Shown here one piece after another: positions 9,172-20,357 of a stretch of 64,000 nt of DNA. The translations under genes were made by a program, and so were the position numbers. The stretch spans positions 62,001-126,000 of the forward strand of contig JBCBUC010000003.1 of NCBI GenBank assembly GCA_039818345.1, in the 5' to 3' direction. The DNA is from Parvularcula sp039818345 (GTDB lineage: Bacteria; Pseudomonadota; Alphaproteobacteria; Caulobacterales; Parvularculaceae). Position 1 is the first letter of the stretch, and every line of letters begins with the position of its first letter. Below the pieces are notes generated by a model, which saw only the letters and a list, made by a program, of their open reading frames with translations, was not told the origin of the DNA and searched no databases.

Positions 9172-11682
9172 ATGTTCTGCAGGGCGATCATAGCAGTCAC
9201 CATCACGGTCTTCGCCTCTTTTGCAGGCGGTGATACCGGTTGGATCACTGCTGCTTCCGCTACCATTGATCAGCTGCAGGACGAAGAGATCCACCCTTTC
9301 GACAAGGCTGTCGCTGAAGCCAAAAAAGCAATGGCAGCCTCGCCGATGGCTGCTCTGAAGCATGCGCAGCGTGCCGAGACTCTCGCGCCTGAAGTAACTC
9401 GCCCAGGTTCGCTTGCGTCCTCTCTTTGGCTGCAAGGTGAGGCGCTGACGAGACTTAATCAGCCCCAAGATGCATTGCCCATCATCTCTCGGGCCCTTCG
9501 CCTTCTCAACAATCCCTCGAGCCAGCTCGCAGGAGACCTCGCCCTTTCAATGGGCCGCATTGAGCGGTCGCAAGGCGATGTTGGCAAAGCCCTGCAGAGC
9601 TTTCAGTCTGCTTACCGTGTCTTCGAAGGGCTTGGTGAAACCCGCAGCCAAGCAATAGCCCTTCAAAGCATTGGTACGCTTTACGCCATGGCCTATCAAC
9701 ACGATCGGGTGATTGATTATAATCTGCGTGCGTCGGATGTGTTCTCGGATGGCGCCATTCTTGATCTCGTCTCACTCAACAATCGAGCCAATGCATTTCG
9801 GGCACTGGACCGGTTCGACGAAGCGGTGGCCATGTTCAATGAGGCACTGACCATGGCCGAGGAGTCCGGCAGTGCCCTCCTACAAGTCCGCATCTTGACC
9901 AATATTGCGGTCACCCAGGTGAAACGCGAAGACTATGCTGCTGCTGATGAGGCCATCGAACGCGGCTTTTCCCTTGCCAATTCCGCAGAAACACAAGGGT
10001 GGCTGCCGTTCCTTTGGGGCGCCAAAGCAGAGCTTGCTTGTGCGCTTCAGCGCGGTGACGATGCTCTTTATGCCATCAATATGACCTTCAACGGGGTCGA
10101 TCCCACCACCACCACCGGCCCTTTCCGTGACTTTCACGAGACAGCTTTCAAAGTCTATAGCTCTTTTGGTCGGTACCAAGAAGCGCTGACCCATTTGTCT
10201 GCCTTCAAAAGACTGGATGATGAAGGCCGCGAGGTTGCTGCCTCAGCCAACAATGCTCTCATCAACACAGAATTTGAAGTGGCGAACAAGGAACTACAAA
10301 TCGAGCGCCTACGCGCCGATCAGTTGGAGCAAGAAGCCGAGCTTTCTCGTTCGCGTGAAGAACTGAACCAGGTTGTCCGGGCAACAGTTTTAATCATTAT
10401 AATGAGCTTAATTGCATTCTTTGCCTACTCCTACAGAGCCGCCCGCAGGTTTGGTAACGCCACAAAAAAACAGAATAAAGAGCTCAGTGACGCGAACTTG
10501 GCTTTACAAGACGCCAACCAAGCTAAGCTCGAGTTTCTCGCTGTCACCAGTCACGAAATTCGTACACCTCTCAACGCTATCATTGGTCTATCCGATGTTC
10601 TGTTGACGACTCGCCATCTTGAGGAAAAAGACAACGAATTCATCAGCATGATCAACAAGGCGGGCGCCCATCTCCTCGACGTGGTGAACGACATATTAGA
10701 TGTCTCCAAGCTCGAAGCTGGCCGGCTGACCATCTACAATGATCCAACCGACATCGCCGCTTTGGTTGAAGACGTTGCCGCGATTTGGAAGAGAACGGCT
10801 GAGGACAAGGGCCTTCAGTTTAATATTGATGTCGAGAAGAATATGGGTTCATTCCTCACCGATTCGCGGCTCATTCGCCAGACACTGTCTAACTTGCTTT
10901 CAAACGCGATCAAATTCACAGCAGACGGAGCGGTCTCCATAACGTGCCGTCGCTCAACGTCAATGGGCTTTGTCATTAACGTTCAAGACACCGGCATTGG
11001 CATCGCCCAAGATCAGTGTGCAGTGGTCTTTGAAGCCTTCCGACAAGCCGATGGGCGCAAGCAGCGCAATTATGGAGGAACAGGCCTCGGGCTCGCTATC
11101 TGTAAGCGCATTGCAGAAACACTGGGCGGCAACATCACCCTCGACAGCACCCTCGGTAAGGGTACTGTTTTCACTCTTTGTATCCCTGCGGAACAAGCGA
11201 GCGACCAAACCGCAACTCAACAGGTTTTGGGCGCTGGTCAGTCATCGGACCAACATGCGGCCACCGACCAAGATCTTGAAAACCTCAAGATCTTGGTGGC
11301 TGAAGATAACCAAACCAACGCCATGGTCATCCGTGCCTATCTTGCGCGCGACAAAGCCGCAGTGACGATCGTGGAGAATGGCCTGTTGGCTGTTGAAGCT
11401 GTTCAATCGGGCGATTTCGACGTGGTCTTGATGGATAAACAAATGCCGGTGTTGGACGGTTACGCCGCAACAAGAGCTATTCGAGAGCTCGCTGGCTCTC
11501 AAAGCACGATCCCGATCATAGCGGTGACCGCGGATGCTTTTGAGGAGTCAACCGCAGAAGCGCTTCGTCACGGCATGGATGATTTCGTCAGTAAGCCTAT
11601 CAACCCTTCTGTTCTGAGAGACACAATCATTCAAACACTCGCAACAAAGAAAGCCGAACGAGCGATCAATCTAAGAGCCTAA
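9172..11682 (+). CDS. TPR-containing hybrid sensor histidine kinase (HisKA-HATPase-REC)
   Basis: 836 residues. A signal-like N-terminus (IIAVTITVFASFAGG) is followed by a TPR-like helical sensor region to about residue 350, a coiled coil, and one membrane helix at about 402-423 (VLIIIMSLIAFFAYSY). The kinase core has phospho-acceptor His461 in TSHEIRTPLNAI, N-box LSNLLSNAIKFT, G boxes DTGIGIAQDQ and GGTGLGLAICKR. The receiver has EDN near its start and phospho-acceptor Asp755 in VLMDKQMPVLDG. The TPR part should lie in the periplasm with kinase and receiver inside. It lies 168 bases upstream of a paralogue of the same architecture. The signal and the downstream phosphotransfer partner are not visible. 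Confidence 0.9.
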   Translation: MFCRAIIAVTITVFASFAGGDTGWITAASATIDQLQDEEIHPFDKAVAEAKKAMAASPMAALKHAQRAETLAPEVTRPGSLASSLWLQGEALTRLNQPQDALPIISRALRLLNNPSSQLAGDLALSMGRIERSQGDVGKALQSFQSAYRVFEGLGETRSQAIALQSIGTLYAMAYQHDRVIDYNLRASDVFSDGAILDLVSLNNRANAFRALDRFDEAVAMFNEALTMAEESGSALLQVRILTNIAVTQVKREDYAAADEAIERGFSLANSAETQGWLPFLWGAKAELACALQRGDDALYAINMTFNGVDPTTTTGPFRDFHETAFKVYSSFGRYQEALTHLSAFKRLDDEGREVAASANNALINTEFEVANKELQIERLRADQLEQEAELSRSREELNQVVRATVLIIIMSLIAFFAYSYRAARRFGNATKKQNKELSDANLALQDANQAKLEFLAVTSHEIRTPLNAIIGLSDVLLTTRHLEEKDNEFISMINKAGAHLLDVVNDILDVSKLEAGRLTIYNDPTDIAALVEDVAAIWKRTAEDKGLQFNIDVEKNMGSFLTDSRLIRQTLSNLLSNAIKFTADGAVSITCRRSTSMGFVINVQDTGIGIAQDQCAVVFEAFRQADGRKQRNYGGTGLGLAICKRIAETLGGNITLDSTLGKGTVFTLCIPAEQASDQTATQQVLGAGQSSDQHAATDQDLENLKILVAEDNQTNAMVIRAYLARDKAAVTIVENGLLAVEAVQSGDFDVVLMDKQMPVLDGYAATRAIRELAGSQSTIPIIAVTADAFEESTAEALRHGMDDFVSKPINPSVLRDTIIQTLATKKAERAINLRA

Positions 11683-11850
11683 GTAGCCTTCACGACACAA
11701 AGCCCCTTGAAAAGGTCAAAAAAGCTGCCGCATGACTGTTGGCCAGGGAAAAGATCCAACGAAAGATCGTGTTTCATTAAAATCCGTCATACAAATTCAT
11801 TCGTTCTTTTGGGCCGAAGCTTAATAAGAGGAGTACTGGGAAGGGCTTCG

Positions 11851-14346
11851 ATGCGTATATTGTATCTTATCGCTGGAGCGGTTTGTTTTTGGTGCAGTTT
11901 GGCTGCGCCCGCATCTGCGTCCGATGGGCCAGACGTCTCTATTGAGTCGTTATTCGAAAGTCCATCGTATCTCGAAAGTCCGCTCGATTCCAAGCTTGCC
12001 CAAATCGATGCGTGGCTCGCAGGTCGCGATGGCACCCGACGCGACGCGCAATGGGCCATCGCCGTGGCCGAACGGATCACCGTGATCGGACGCCAAGGCG
12101 AATACGGCGTGGCCGGCACTTATGCGGACACAGTAATGGACGACATGCTTGCTGCCCTCGAAGGCAGCGACGCTTACATCAAAGCGGCTTACGGCGTAGG
12201 CTTCGTCAAGATTTACTCAGAAAAGGTCGATGAAGCTCTTGTGCTGGTCGACCACATGCGGAGTCATTCCTCCTTCGGTTCTGATCCAATGCACCGGCAG
12301 TACACCGATACGTTGATGGTGGCCATTCACACACAAACTGGCAATCCTATTTTGGCGGCCGGTATACTGATTGATAAATACAATAGCGGCGATATCGAAA
12401 AACTGCCGCCTTCTGAACAATTAAAGCTGATCTCCAATATCACCTTCGCTCTGATCAAAGGGCGCGCCTATGACGAAGCGCAGACCTATATAGATATTGC
12501 GCGGACCAAGCTTGACACATGGATGAGCCGCGGTGAACTCAACCCCCTCAATATCAGGCGGGTTCGGTGGCACCTCAATTCAAACAGCGCCGAGATGCTT
12601 GTGAAACTCGAACGATTCGGGGAGTTGGCCGAACTTTATCCGCTGGTCAAAGAAGATGCTGACCATATCGGCGGCGCAATCTACACGACGCAAGCCGTCT
12701 TCGTGGAAGCGGCGGTCGCCTATAGTGAAGGCAAGTACGCCAATGCCGCCCGCCTCATCGATCAAGCGATTGAAGAAACAAAAGTTCTCGGGGCCGTCGA
12801 TAATCTTATTCTCTATTACGACCTGCAAGCCAAAATCTATAAGGCTGCTGGCCGTCCTGAAGAGGCGCTACGCTCCTATCTTGACGGCAAGGCTCTCGAT
12901 GATGCTCTGAAGGCTGAGCAAGGACGTGCGCGGGTTGAGTACATGAACACCCGGCGCGCGCTACTCGAACGCAACGCGCAGATACGGGATCTCGAGGCCA
13001 AAACGAGCGCTGCTGAACAAATGCGCCGACGTGATCAGATTATTGCCGGTGTGTCGACGGCCGCTCTGGCGATGGTTTTGTTCTTCACTTTGGCACTGGT
13101 GCGGTCGCGCCGTCGCCTTCGTACCTATGCTGATGTTCTCGAAAAGAGTGAACAAAAAGCCCAGACCGCCGCCCAGGCTAAGGCTTCTTTCCTCGCCAAT
13201 ATGAGTCATGAAATCCGGACACCGCTCAATGGTCTCCTAGGCATGACCCAAGTCCTGGCGGAGCACCGCTATGGCGGCGAACATGACGAGTGCGTTGACA
13301 TTATCTTGCGGTCCGGCGAGTCGCTCTTGACCATCGTCAATGACGTCCTCGATCTCTCGAAAATCGAAGCCGGTAAAATGACCGTCACCCCGACACCCAC
13401 CAAGATCAAGGATCTCGTCGAGGATGTGGCCGGGCTGTGGTCGGCCAACGCCAAAGAAAAAGGTATTGACCTCCGTATCCGGTATAATGGAGGCCTTCCC
13501 GAAGCCGCTTTGTTCGACGGCGCGCGCGTGCGCCAATGTACGTCCAATCTCATCTCTAACGCTATCAAGTTCACTGAACACGGACATGTCACGTTAGAAA
13601 TCAGCACACAAAATGATGCAAGAGTGCTGGTGATCGCCGTCGAAGACACCGGCCTCGGTATCAAAGACGAGGTCGCCGCAAAACTTTTCTCGGCCTTCGA
13701 ACAGGGCGATACGTCATCGACCCGGAAATTTGGTGGAACAGGCCTCGGGTTATCGATTGTCAGCAGCTTTGCCCAACTCATGGGCGGTGATGTCACGGTC
13801 TCGAGTGTGTACGGACAAGGCTCCCGGTTTGTACTTTCAATCCCGATCAAGCCATTGGAAAACAGCCCAGCGAAGCTGGATGTCATCGGACGCAGCTCAG
13901 ACAACAACCTGCCAGCCGCGCTTTCGTCGATCAAAACGATCTTACTGGTTGATGACAATCAGGTGAACCGCTTGGTCGTGAGGGCCTTTCTCAAAGACAG
14001 TGGTATCAAGATTATTGAGGCCGAGAATGGCCGCCAGGCTGTCGATCATCTCGAGGCCACCGGAGAAGCTGACCTCATCCTGCTCGATATGCACATGCCT
14101 GAAATGGACGGTCCAGCGTGTATTCGCCATATCAGGGCGGCCGATGCCGCCTGGAGCGACGTACCAATACTGGTCCTGACAGCTGACGCGATGGAAGGCG
14201 ATCGTGAACGCTATATGGAATTGGCGGTACAAGGATACCTTGCCAAGCCGGTCGTACAAAAAGATCTCTGGTCTGAGATTCATCGAATTGATGGGACGAC
14301 CGATGATTCACAGATCAATAATTCTGCTCAAAGAACGATCGCCTAG
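11851..14346 (+). CDS. TPR-containing hybrid sensor histidine kinase, paralogue of the preceding gene
   Basis: Start at 11851 (MRILYLIAGAVCFWCSLAAPASAS) is a good signal peptide preceded by GGAAGGG; the frame is open to 11707 but those 48 residues look non-coding. The order matches the neighbour: periplasmic TPR-like region, coiled coil (LLERNAQIRDLEAKTSAAEQ), one membrane helix (IIAGVSTAALAMVLFFTLALV), HisKA with His453 (NMSHEIRTPLNG), HATPase (DTGLGIKDE, GGTGLGLSIV), and receiver with Asp746 (LILLDMHMPEMDG). The TPR portions differ from the first kinase while the catalytic parts align well, so the pair probably arose by duplication and then diverged in sensing. Confidence 0.9.
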   Translation: MRILYLIAGAVCFWCSLAAPASASDGPDVSIESLFESPSYLESPLDSKLAQIDAWLAGRDGTRRDAQWAIAVAERITVIGRQGEYGVAGTYADTVMDDMLAALEGSDAYIKAAYGVGFVKIYSEKVDEALVLVDHMRSHSSFGSDPMHRQYTDTLMVAIHTQTGNPILAAGILIDKYNSGDIEKLPPSEQLKLISNITFALIKGRAYDEAQTYIDIARTKLDTWMSRGELNPLNIRRVRWHLNSNSAEMLVKLERFGELAELYPLVKEDADHIGGAIYTTQAVFVEAAVAYSEGKYANAARLIDQAIEETKVLGAVDNLILYYDLQAKIYKAAGRPEEALRSYLDGKALDDALKAEQGRARVEYMNTRRALLERNAQIRDLEAKTSAAEQMRRRDQIIAGVSTAALAMVLFFTLALVRSRRRLRTYADVLEKSEQKAQTAAQAKASFLANMSHEIRTPLNGLLGMTQVLAEHRYGGEHDECVDIILRSGESLLTIVNDVLDLSKIEAGKMTVTPTPTKIKDLVEDVAGLWSANAKEKGIDLRIRYNGGLPEAALFDGARVRQCTSNLISNAIKFTEHGHVTLEISTQNDARVLVIAVEDTGLGIKDEVAAKLFSAFEQGDTSSTRKFGGTGLGLSIVSSFAQLMGGDVTVSSVYGQGSRFVLSIPIKPLENSPAKLDVIGRSSDNNLPAALSSIKTILLVDDNQVNRLVVRAFLKDSGIKIIEAENGRQAVDHLEATGEADLILLDMHMPEMDGPACIRHIRAADAAWSDVPILVLTADAMEGDRERYMELAVQGYLAKPVVQKDLWSEIHRIDGTTDDSQINNSAQRTIA

Positions 14347-14570
14347 GTCGGAACTCTCGTCACCTACCCCCTTGCGGCTAAATCTAACTCTCCGGCCATC
14401 TAACCGCGTTGAACAAGCGGGCAGATAGTTCCCGGGCGACGAAAACCCACTGCATTTTCCTCAAACGACGACGCATCGGACGTAGCGCGGTGGCGTCTAA
14501 GGGGCTAAGAGAACGTATCGTCTGTTCTGCGGATTAGGCCACTTATCTCATGTAAAGCTAGGGGTTCGAG

Positions 14571-15671
<1,101 letters not shown>

Positions 15672-15837
15672 TCTTCGACTCGACCGGCTGATCCATGACA
15701 TCGCCACGTGAGTTGCCTTTAAAGAACGCGCTGGATGACTGGTTGTCCAGAAAGGTCCAGAATTCTTTAGAACGCTGACTGAATGACGGAAGCCAGCATT
15801 CTTATCGACAATCTCTTCAGAATCGAGCGCTCAGCAC

Positions 15838-17208
15838 TTAGGTAAAGATATCCAACGCGTTGCGGTCAAAGTTGATCAGGTTAGGGAACACCAAATCGAT
15901 TTCGCTTTCACTGAGACCGAACCAGCGAGCCAACTCCCCGCCATACTGATCCACTGAGATCTCTGGGATCATCGAACCGCGCCCAAAATCGAGGGGGTGA
16001 TCAAGATCAAACACCGGCACATTGCCCAGTATATTCCGGCCCCGGACAGCGCCACCAGCAACGATATGATGGCCACCCCATCCATGGTCCGTTCCTGACG
16101 GATTAGATGTCAACGATCGGCCAAATTCCGAGGCCGTAAAGAGCGTCACTTCGTTGCCAAGGCCAGCCGCCTCTATACCATCAGTGAAGCTTGCAATGGC
16201 CTCGGACAGCTGCGTCATCAATGTCGGCATATTGATTGCATGATCATGATGCGTATCAAAACCACCCATTGGCGCGAAAAACACTTGCCGATTGATGCCG
16301 AGCGTATCCCGCGCCGCGATCATGTTGGCGATGGATCCTAGTTGCTCAGATAGCGGATTATTAGCCAAAACAATCGAATCGCGTAGTGTTTGCCCTGCCA
16401 ACGCGCCGGACAAAATATTGGTGTTGTCGATCGCGCGGTTCTGCAACGTCATGATATCGCGCATCATAGGGTTGGTGGCGCCCTCTCCGGCGAGGCGATA
16501 ATACTCCTGCACCGCTAAAGCGCGCTGCGCATCTCCGCGAATACTGCCATTGGTCGCCCAAGCCGTCGCCACGTCTCCGCCGCGTGAAATTTCTGCCTGC
16601 CGCGTTTGGTTGCCCACGAGAAACACAGCTTCACCACCAGCGGAAACAGCTGTGAACGGGGACGACTGTGCCATCAAATCCAGCATCAAACCGCCCCAGC
16701 CCAGCCGCACACCACCGCCAGAAAAGGACTGCCAGGTCGACTGTTGGTCATTATGCGACTGAAGCCGCGCAGGCATCCTCACTGTTCCGTCTTCAACGGT
16801 TTGCCGTGTTGCTGGTTCAAAGAGTGGCCCGACATTGGGGACGATCGCCGCTTTTCCGTTTTGAAAAAGGGTATGGATCGCCGCCATCTCTTGCGGCATG
16901 CCAAACGCGCGGGAGCCAAAATCAGCGGCATTGTCCGGGACCAGATTTAAGAGATTGGTCCGGTCACGTGCAGTCGGACTGCCAGCCGTCGCAAAGGCGT
17001 CGATGAGAGACTGCCGCGCCGCCGCCCACGAATCATACGAAGGCTGATCAGCACCAATCAGCATGTCGTGGGAATCGAAACCGCCCAGCATGAACACGCA
17101 AACAAGAGCCTTATACCCGCTCGCGTCAGCCGCGAGAGAGGGCATCGACACAAAGGGACTTGCGGTTAGCGCCAAAGAGGAACGGAGAAAATCACGTCGT
17201 TTTATCAT
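15838..17208 (-). CDS. DUF1501 family exported protein with Tat signal
   Basis: 456 residues. It starts MIKRRDFLRSSLALTASPF, a twin-arginine signal, so it is exported folded, probably with metal. DUF1501 proteins belong to the alkaline phosphatase/sulfatase-like fold; VCVFMLGGFDSHDMLI near the start, the region FAPMGGFDTHHDHAINM and LFTASEFGRSLTSNPSGTDHGWGGHHIVAGG are the family's conserved His/Asp-rich blocks. Its gene starts 9 bases after the DUF1800 gene stop, so the two form an operon, as they do in many genomes. The biochemical role of the pair is not established. Confidence 0.9.
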   Translation of the reverse strand: MIKRRDFLRSSLALTASPFVSMPSLAADASGYKALVCVFMLGGFDSHDMLIGADQPSYDSWAAARQSLIDAFATAGSPTARDRTNLLNLVPDNAADFGSRAFGMPQEMAAIHTLFQNGKAAIVPNVGPLFEPATRQTVEDGTVRMPARLQSHNDQQSTWQSFSGGGVRLGWGGLMLDLMAQSSPFTAVSAGGEAVFLVGNQTRQAEISRGGDVATAWATNGSIRGDAQRALAVQEYYRLAGEGATNPMMRDIMTLQNRAIDNTNILSGALAGQTLRDSIVLANNPLSEQLGSIANMIAARDTLGINRQVFFAPMGGFDTHHDHAINMPTLMTQLSEAIASFTDGIEAAGLGNEVTLFTASEFGRSLTSNPSGTDHGWGGHHIVAGGAVRGRNILGNVPVFDLDHPLDFGRGSMIPEISVDQYGGELARWFGLSESEIDLVFPNLINFDRNALDIFT

Positions 17209-17217
17209 CTTCTGCTC

Positions 17218-18978
17218 CTATCGCTGGACCATGTATTCAGGGGAGACGACAATCAGCATAAGTGCCATTTCTAGCCTATACGGATACACCCCTAGATCGG
17301 TTTGATCATAAAGATCGACGGCGGCGATGATCCGCTGTTTGTTGGCGTCACTCAGCGTACCGCCCGTCAACAAGAGATCGAGCGCGTCGACGAGTTCCGT
17401 CGCATCCTCTGCAAGATCGATATAGAAGTCTTGGTCGATATACTCTGACCCATCGTCGAGTATGAAGCCATTGATGATGGTCTCCATGGTGTTGATGTAG
17501 CCGATAAGGCCTGGTGTCGTGGCAATTTGAAATTCTGGGGTGAGCAAATCTGCGTCTGAACTTTCAGTGCCCGGAGCTACATAGTCGGGGCGAAAGAAAT
17601 TGAAGACAGACGGTGAGTAGAAAGCGTTATGCCCAAAACTGCCCACATCCTCCAGACGCGAAAGTTCGTGAACCCGCGGAATAGCACCGCTCGTGGTCAG
17701 TTGTCGGTCGGTGCGGAACGCACGAAAGTATTGAGCAAGCCGTAGGACGGGGGAACGCAGTTTGCCAAAGTTCTCATTGGGCGGATCACCCCGCGCCTCT
17801 TCGTCGAGCAGGATCGCAGCCGCTGTTGCAGCCATATCGCAGCGCCGACCCTCACCAACGGTTTTTCCATCAGGCAGAGTATACGTGCCAGCAGTGAACG
17901 CTGCCGCGACGCGGGTCACGTAACCCGGTGACGGATTGGACGTCACAAGCTTCTGAATAAGTTGCTTACTGATAAATGGTGCGACATTGGGATGAGTCAA
18001 CAGGAAATCGAGGGCCGCGTTCACACTGACCACAGCATCATTGCCTAAATCGATGGTCGTCCCGAGGAAACTCTTCGGGCCATCTTCGTGCTGAGCAACA
18101 TAGCTCTCCATCGGAAGATACCGATTGTTGTCCGTCACACTGGGATATTCGAAATTTGTATCGGCCCAGCTGAGGCCGGTAAAAATCGAAGCCAGACCTT
18201 GCACGTCATCCAGGGTGTACGTTTCGATTCCCTGGCCCGTGCCATCACCATTCAACACCTCGAGCCCGATCGTGAACAATTGCATCACCTCGCGCGCGTA
18301 GTTTTCGTCCGGCACAAAACCCGACACCGTATCCGCTTTACGATTGCCAAGATGGGTCAGGTAGATCCCCATGATGGGGTTGAAAGACACCTCGCGGACC
18401 AAGTCACAATAGTTGCCAAGCGCATGACGCTGGAGAATATCGATATACGTACCGTAAGAAATCCTTTGATCGCGCACCGCCCTCTCGGACAGGGATGCCA
18501 CAACAATTTGCGAGAGGGCAAACATCATCCGCTGCCGAAGCTGGTCGTCGGCATGAATGGCGCGTTCCCAAAATAGGGCCTGCTCAATATCCTGCCAGAA
18601 CGGCTGATACGCCGTCGCGTCAATTAATCGATCAGAATACGGCAGAAGAGGAAGCTGTGTTTGCTCGTAGATCCATTCCTCTAGACCTTGTGCTTCGAGA
18701 CTCACAATGTCTTCGGGGGACCCTCCGAAGCTTGCTTGGTTCAGAAACTTCACGGCCTCTTGAGTATCAACACTGTAATAGACGGGCGGTGTACTGGAGA
18801 TCTCCTGCGTGTTCTCAGCCGAGGATCCTCCACCAGAAACACCTCCGTCGCCGGAGTCTTGGCTCGACGAGTCGTCGACGGTGGCCACGACAGGGGCATC
18901 TGAATCGCTGCTTACACTGAAACATGCTGCAAGCAGCAGTGTTGCTGTCAACGCAATCACTCGAACGATCAATTTCAT
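17218..18978 (-). CDS. DUF1800 family lipoprotein
   Basis: 586 residues. Start at 18978 (MKLIVRVIALTATLLLAACFS) gives a lipoprotein signal with lipobox LLAAC; the longer frame to 19014 adds 12 residues. A Ser/Asp/Gly-rich linker follows, then the DUF1800 domain: AVKFLNQASFGGSPEDIVSLEAQGLEEWIYEQ, RMMFALSQIVVASL, NPIMGIYLTHLGNRKAD, PDENYAREVMQLFTIGLEVLNGDG and APFISKQLIQKLVTSNPSPGYVTRVAAAF, all typical of the family. It is the first gene of the pair with DUF1501. No catalytic role is known for the family. Confidence 0.9.
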   Translation of the reverse strand: MKLIVRVIALTATLLLAACFSVSSDSDAPVVATVDDSSSQDSGDGGVSGGGSSAENTQEISSTPPVYYSVDTQEAVKFLNQASFGGSPEDIVSLEAQGLEEWIYEQTQLPLLPYSDRLIDATAYQPFWQDIEQALFWERAIHADDQLRQRMMFALSQIVVASLSERAVRDQRISYGTYIDILQRHALGNYCDLVREVSFNPIMGIYLTHLGNRKADTVSGFVPDENYAREVMQLFTIGLEVLNGDGTGQGIETYTLDDVQGLASIFTGLSWADTNFEYPSVTDNNRYLPMESYVAQHEDGPKSFLGTTIDLGNDAVVSVNAALDFLLTHPNVAPFISKQLIQKLVTSNPSPGYVTRVAAAFTAGTYTLPDGKTVGEGRRCDMAATAAAILLDEEARGDPPNENFGKLRSPVLRLAQYFRAFRTDRQLTTSGAIPRVHELSRLEDVGSFGHNAFYSPSVFNFFRPDYVAPGTESSDADLLTPEFQIATTPGLIGYINTMETIINGFILDDGSEYIDQDFYIDLAEDATELVDALDLLLTGGTLSDANKQRIIAAVDLYDQTDLGVYPYRLEMALMLIVVSPEYMVQR

Positions 18979-20357
18979 AAACGCTCCATGGGTCAGCGCA
19001 GGATACATCGTCATTGATGCCTCAATCGTATATTTTCACTGGGATTTTGCCTGTTTTATGGCAGCACTTTGGCGTCCTTACCTGTTTGATAGGAGATGCC
19101 TCGACTGAAAAATTAAATTGTTTTGAGGAGTCGAAAAACGCGCCCAGACTTTTCTAAAAATTGGTCGATTCTCTTTATACTGCGCAAACTGTAGATAGCC
19201 AACCCTTAGGTTGTGTTTCGATGCCGCTCGACATCTCTTGAGGGTATATCCATGCCAATCTGCCAAAAAAGAGCGGCAATGAAGTCCAGCCGGAAGACAC
19301 TTAGAAAATACACAGCCCAAAGAGGATCGGTTCCTCGGAAAAAGCGAGCCATTGTTGGTGTTTTGGCGCAACGCATCATCACTGACGAGCGCCTGATCTC
19401 GGCGCCTTCCACTTCGCGGCAAGCCGATAAGAAGAAACGGCGTAAAACCTCGCTTTATCATCAACATCTGGTGACAAGCCTGTACCGCGGGGACGGCCAA
19501 AACAGACGCAAAAACGGGTCGGACCGAGGAAAGCCGCCAATCGCCGTTGGCAGGACGCCCCGCGCTGTCGCCGCTCATAGAAGGCCAAAACAAAGAAAGC
19601 ACGCGCATCACCCCACACCGCGACTTTACAAAGATTTAGCCTCCATTTTTCAGCCGGTAAACATCTCGTTAACGAAGATCCATTGCGCGAGTCTAGATTA
19701 TCCTTTGAACTCAGACTCCTAGTTATTTTAAAACTTTTGTGACGGCGCCTCTGGGTATTCAACAGAAGCGTTTTGGTCCTGTACCCAATTCTACAGCGAT
19801 ATGAGGAGCAGATTATTCCTCTTTACACTGTTGAATTGATTTAGCAGTCCGCTGTTGGGCCAACAGCAAGCATGGTGGTCCTCGAATCGACAATTGACGG
19901 TGCGGTCTTGCCGTCTTCGCTTTGTTTGGCTTGTTTTCTAGCCAAACCGATGTCGCTCTTCTGTCTCGGCCAGTGCCTTTAGTTCTGCCCGTTACGTGTC
20001 GGCATCAGTACTCTGATCAATAGCCAAGGCATACATGTCACCACAGTCGCAAGGGCCAGGCCTATGGATAAGAAACGGTAAACCATCCAGCCGATCGAAT
20101 TTCGGCGCTTCAGAGAACGAGGCGTAGGCGAAGGATCATCGCCGCTCCTAGACCGGAAGCTGGTGGCATCTTTCTCTTCTCGGGCGATCGCAACTTCATG
20201 ATAACGGCACTTACGTCTCGAGCGGGTTTCGCAATTGTTGCCTCGGACCCATGCACTCATACTGCGCATTTCAGATCCGGGAGACTTGTAAAATCCTGCT
20301 GAGTCGTGCCCTTCTCAAAACACAAAGCACAAAACCTGCCAGCTCGCGACACTTAGG
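18979..20357. other. Long stretch with little recognisable coding content
   Basis: About 1.4 kb between the DUF1800 gene and the AraC-type regulator. Overlapping frames of 169-177 codons on both strands at 19.1-19.7 kb have no recognisable domain and a composition (Arg/Lys-rich on plus) typical of shadow frames. A small palindrome, GCTGTTGG-G-CCAACAGC, lies at 19851-19867. The only frame with some protein-like character is the small one at 19979. Confidence 0.6.
19979..20269 (-). CDS. Possible small single-span membrane protein
   Basis: 96 codons. The first half is Arg/Ser-rich and unconvincing. The second half reads NSIGWMVYRFLSIGLALATVVTCMPWLLIRVLMPTRNGQN, a credible membrane helix with flanking positive charges. 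The true start may be internal. It is not recognised and lacks an evident RBS, so it may be chance; it is divergent from the AraC-type gene. Confidence 0.3.
   Translation of the reverse strand: MRSMSAWVRGNNCETRSRRKCRYHEVAIAREEKDATSFRSRSGDDPSPTPRSLKRRNSIGWMVYRFLSIGLALATVVTCMPWLLIRVLMPTRNGQN

Noticed and set aside
14347..14570. Small RNA or riboswitch before the polyQ gene
   Set aside because: No recognisable conserved fold or strong hairpin could be found by eye.
19078..19722. Overlapping 169- and 177-codon frames on both strands after the DUF1800 gene
   Set aside because: No domain, no RBS, odd Arg/Lys-rich or Cys/Arg-rich composition, and each is the shadow of the other.
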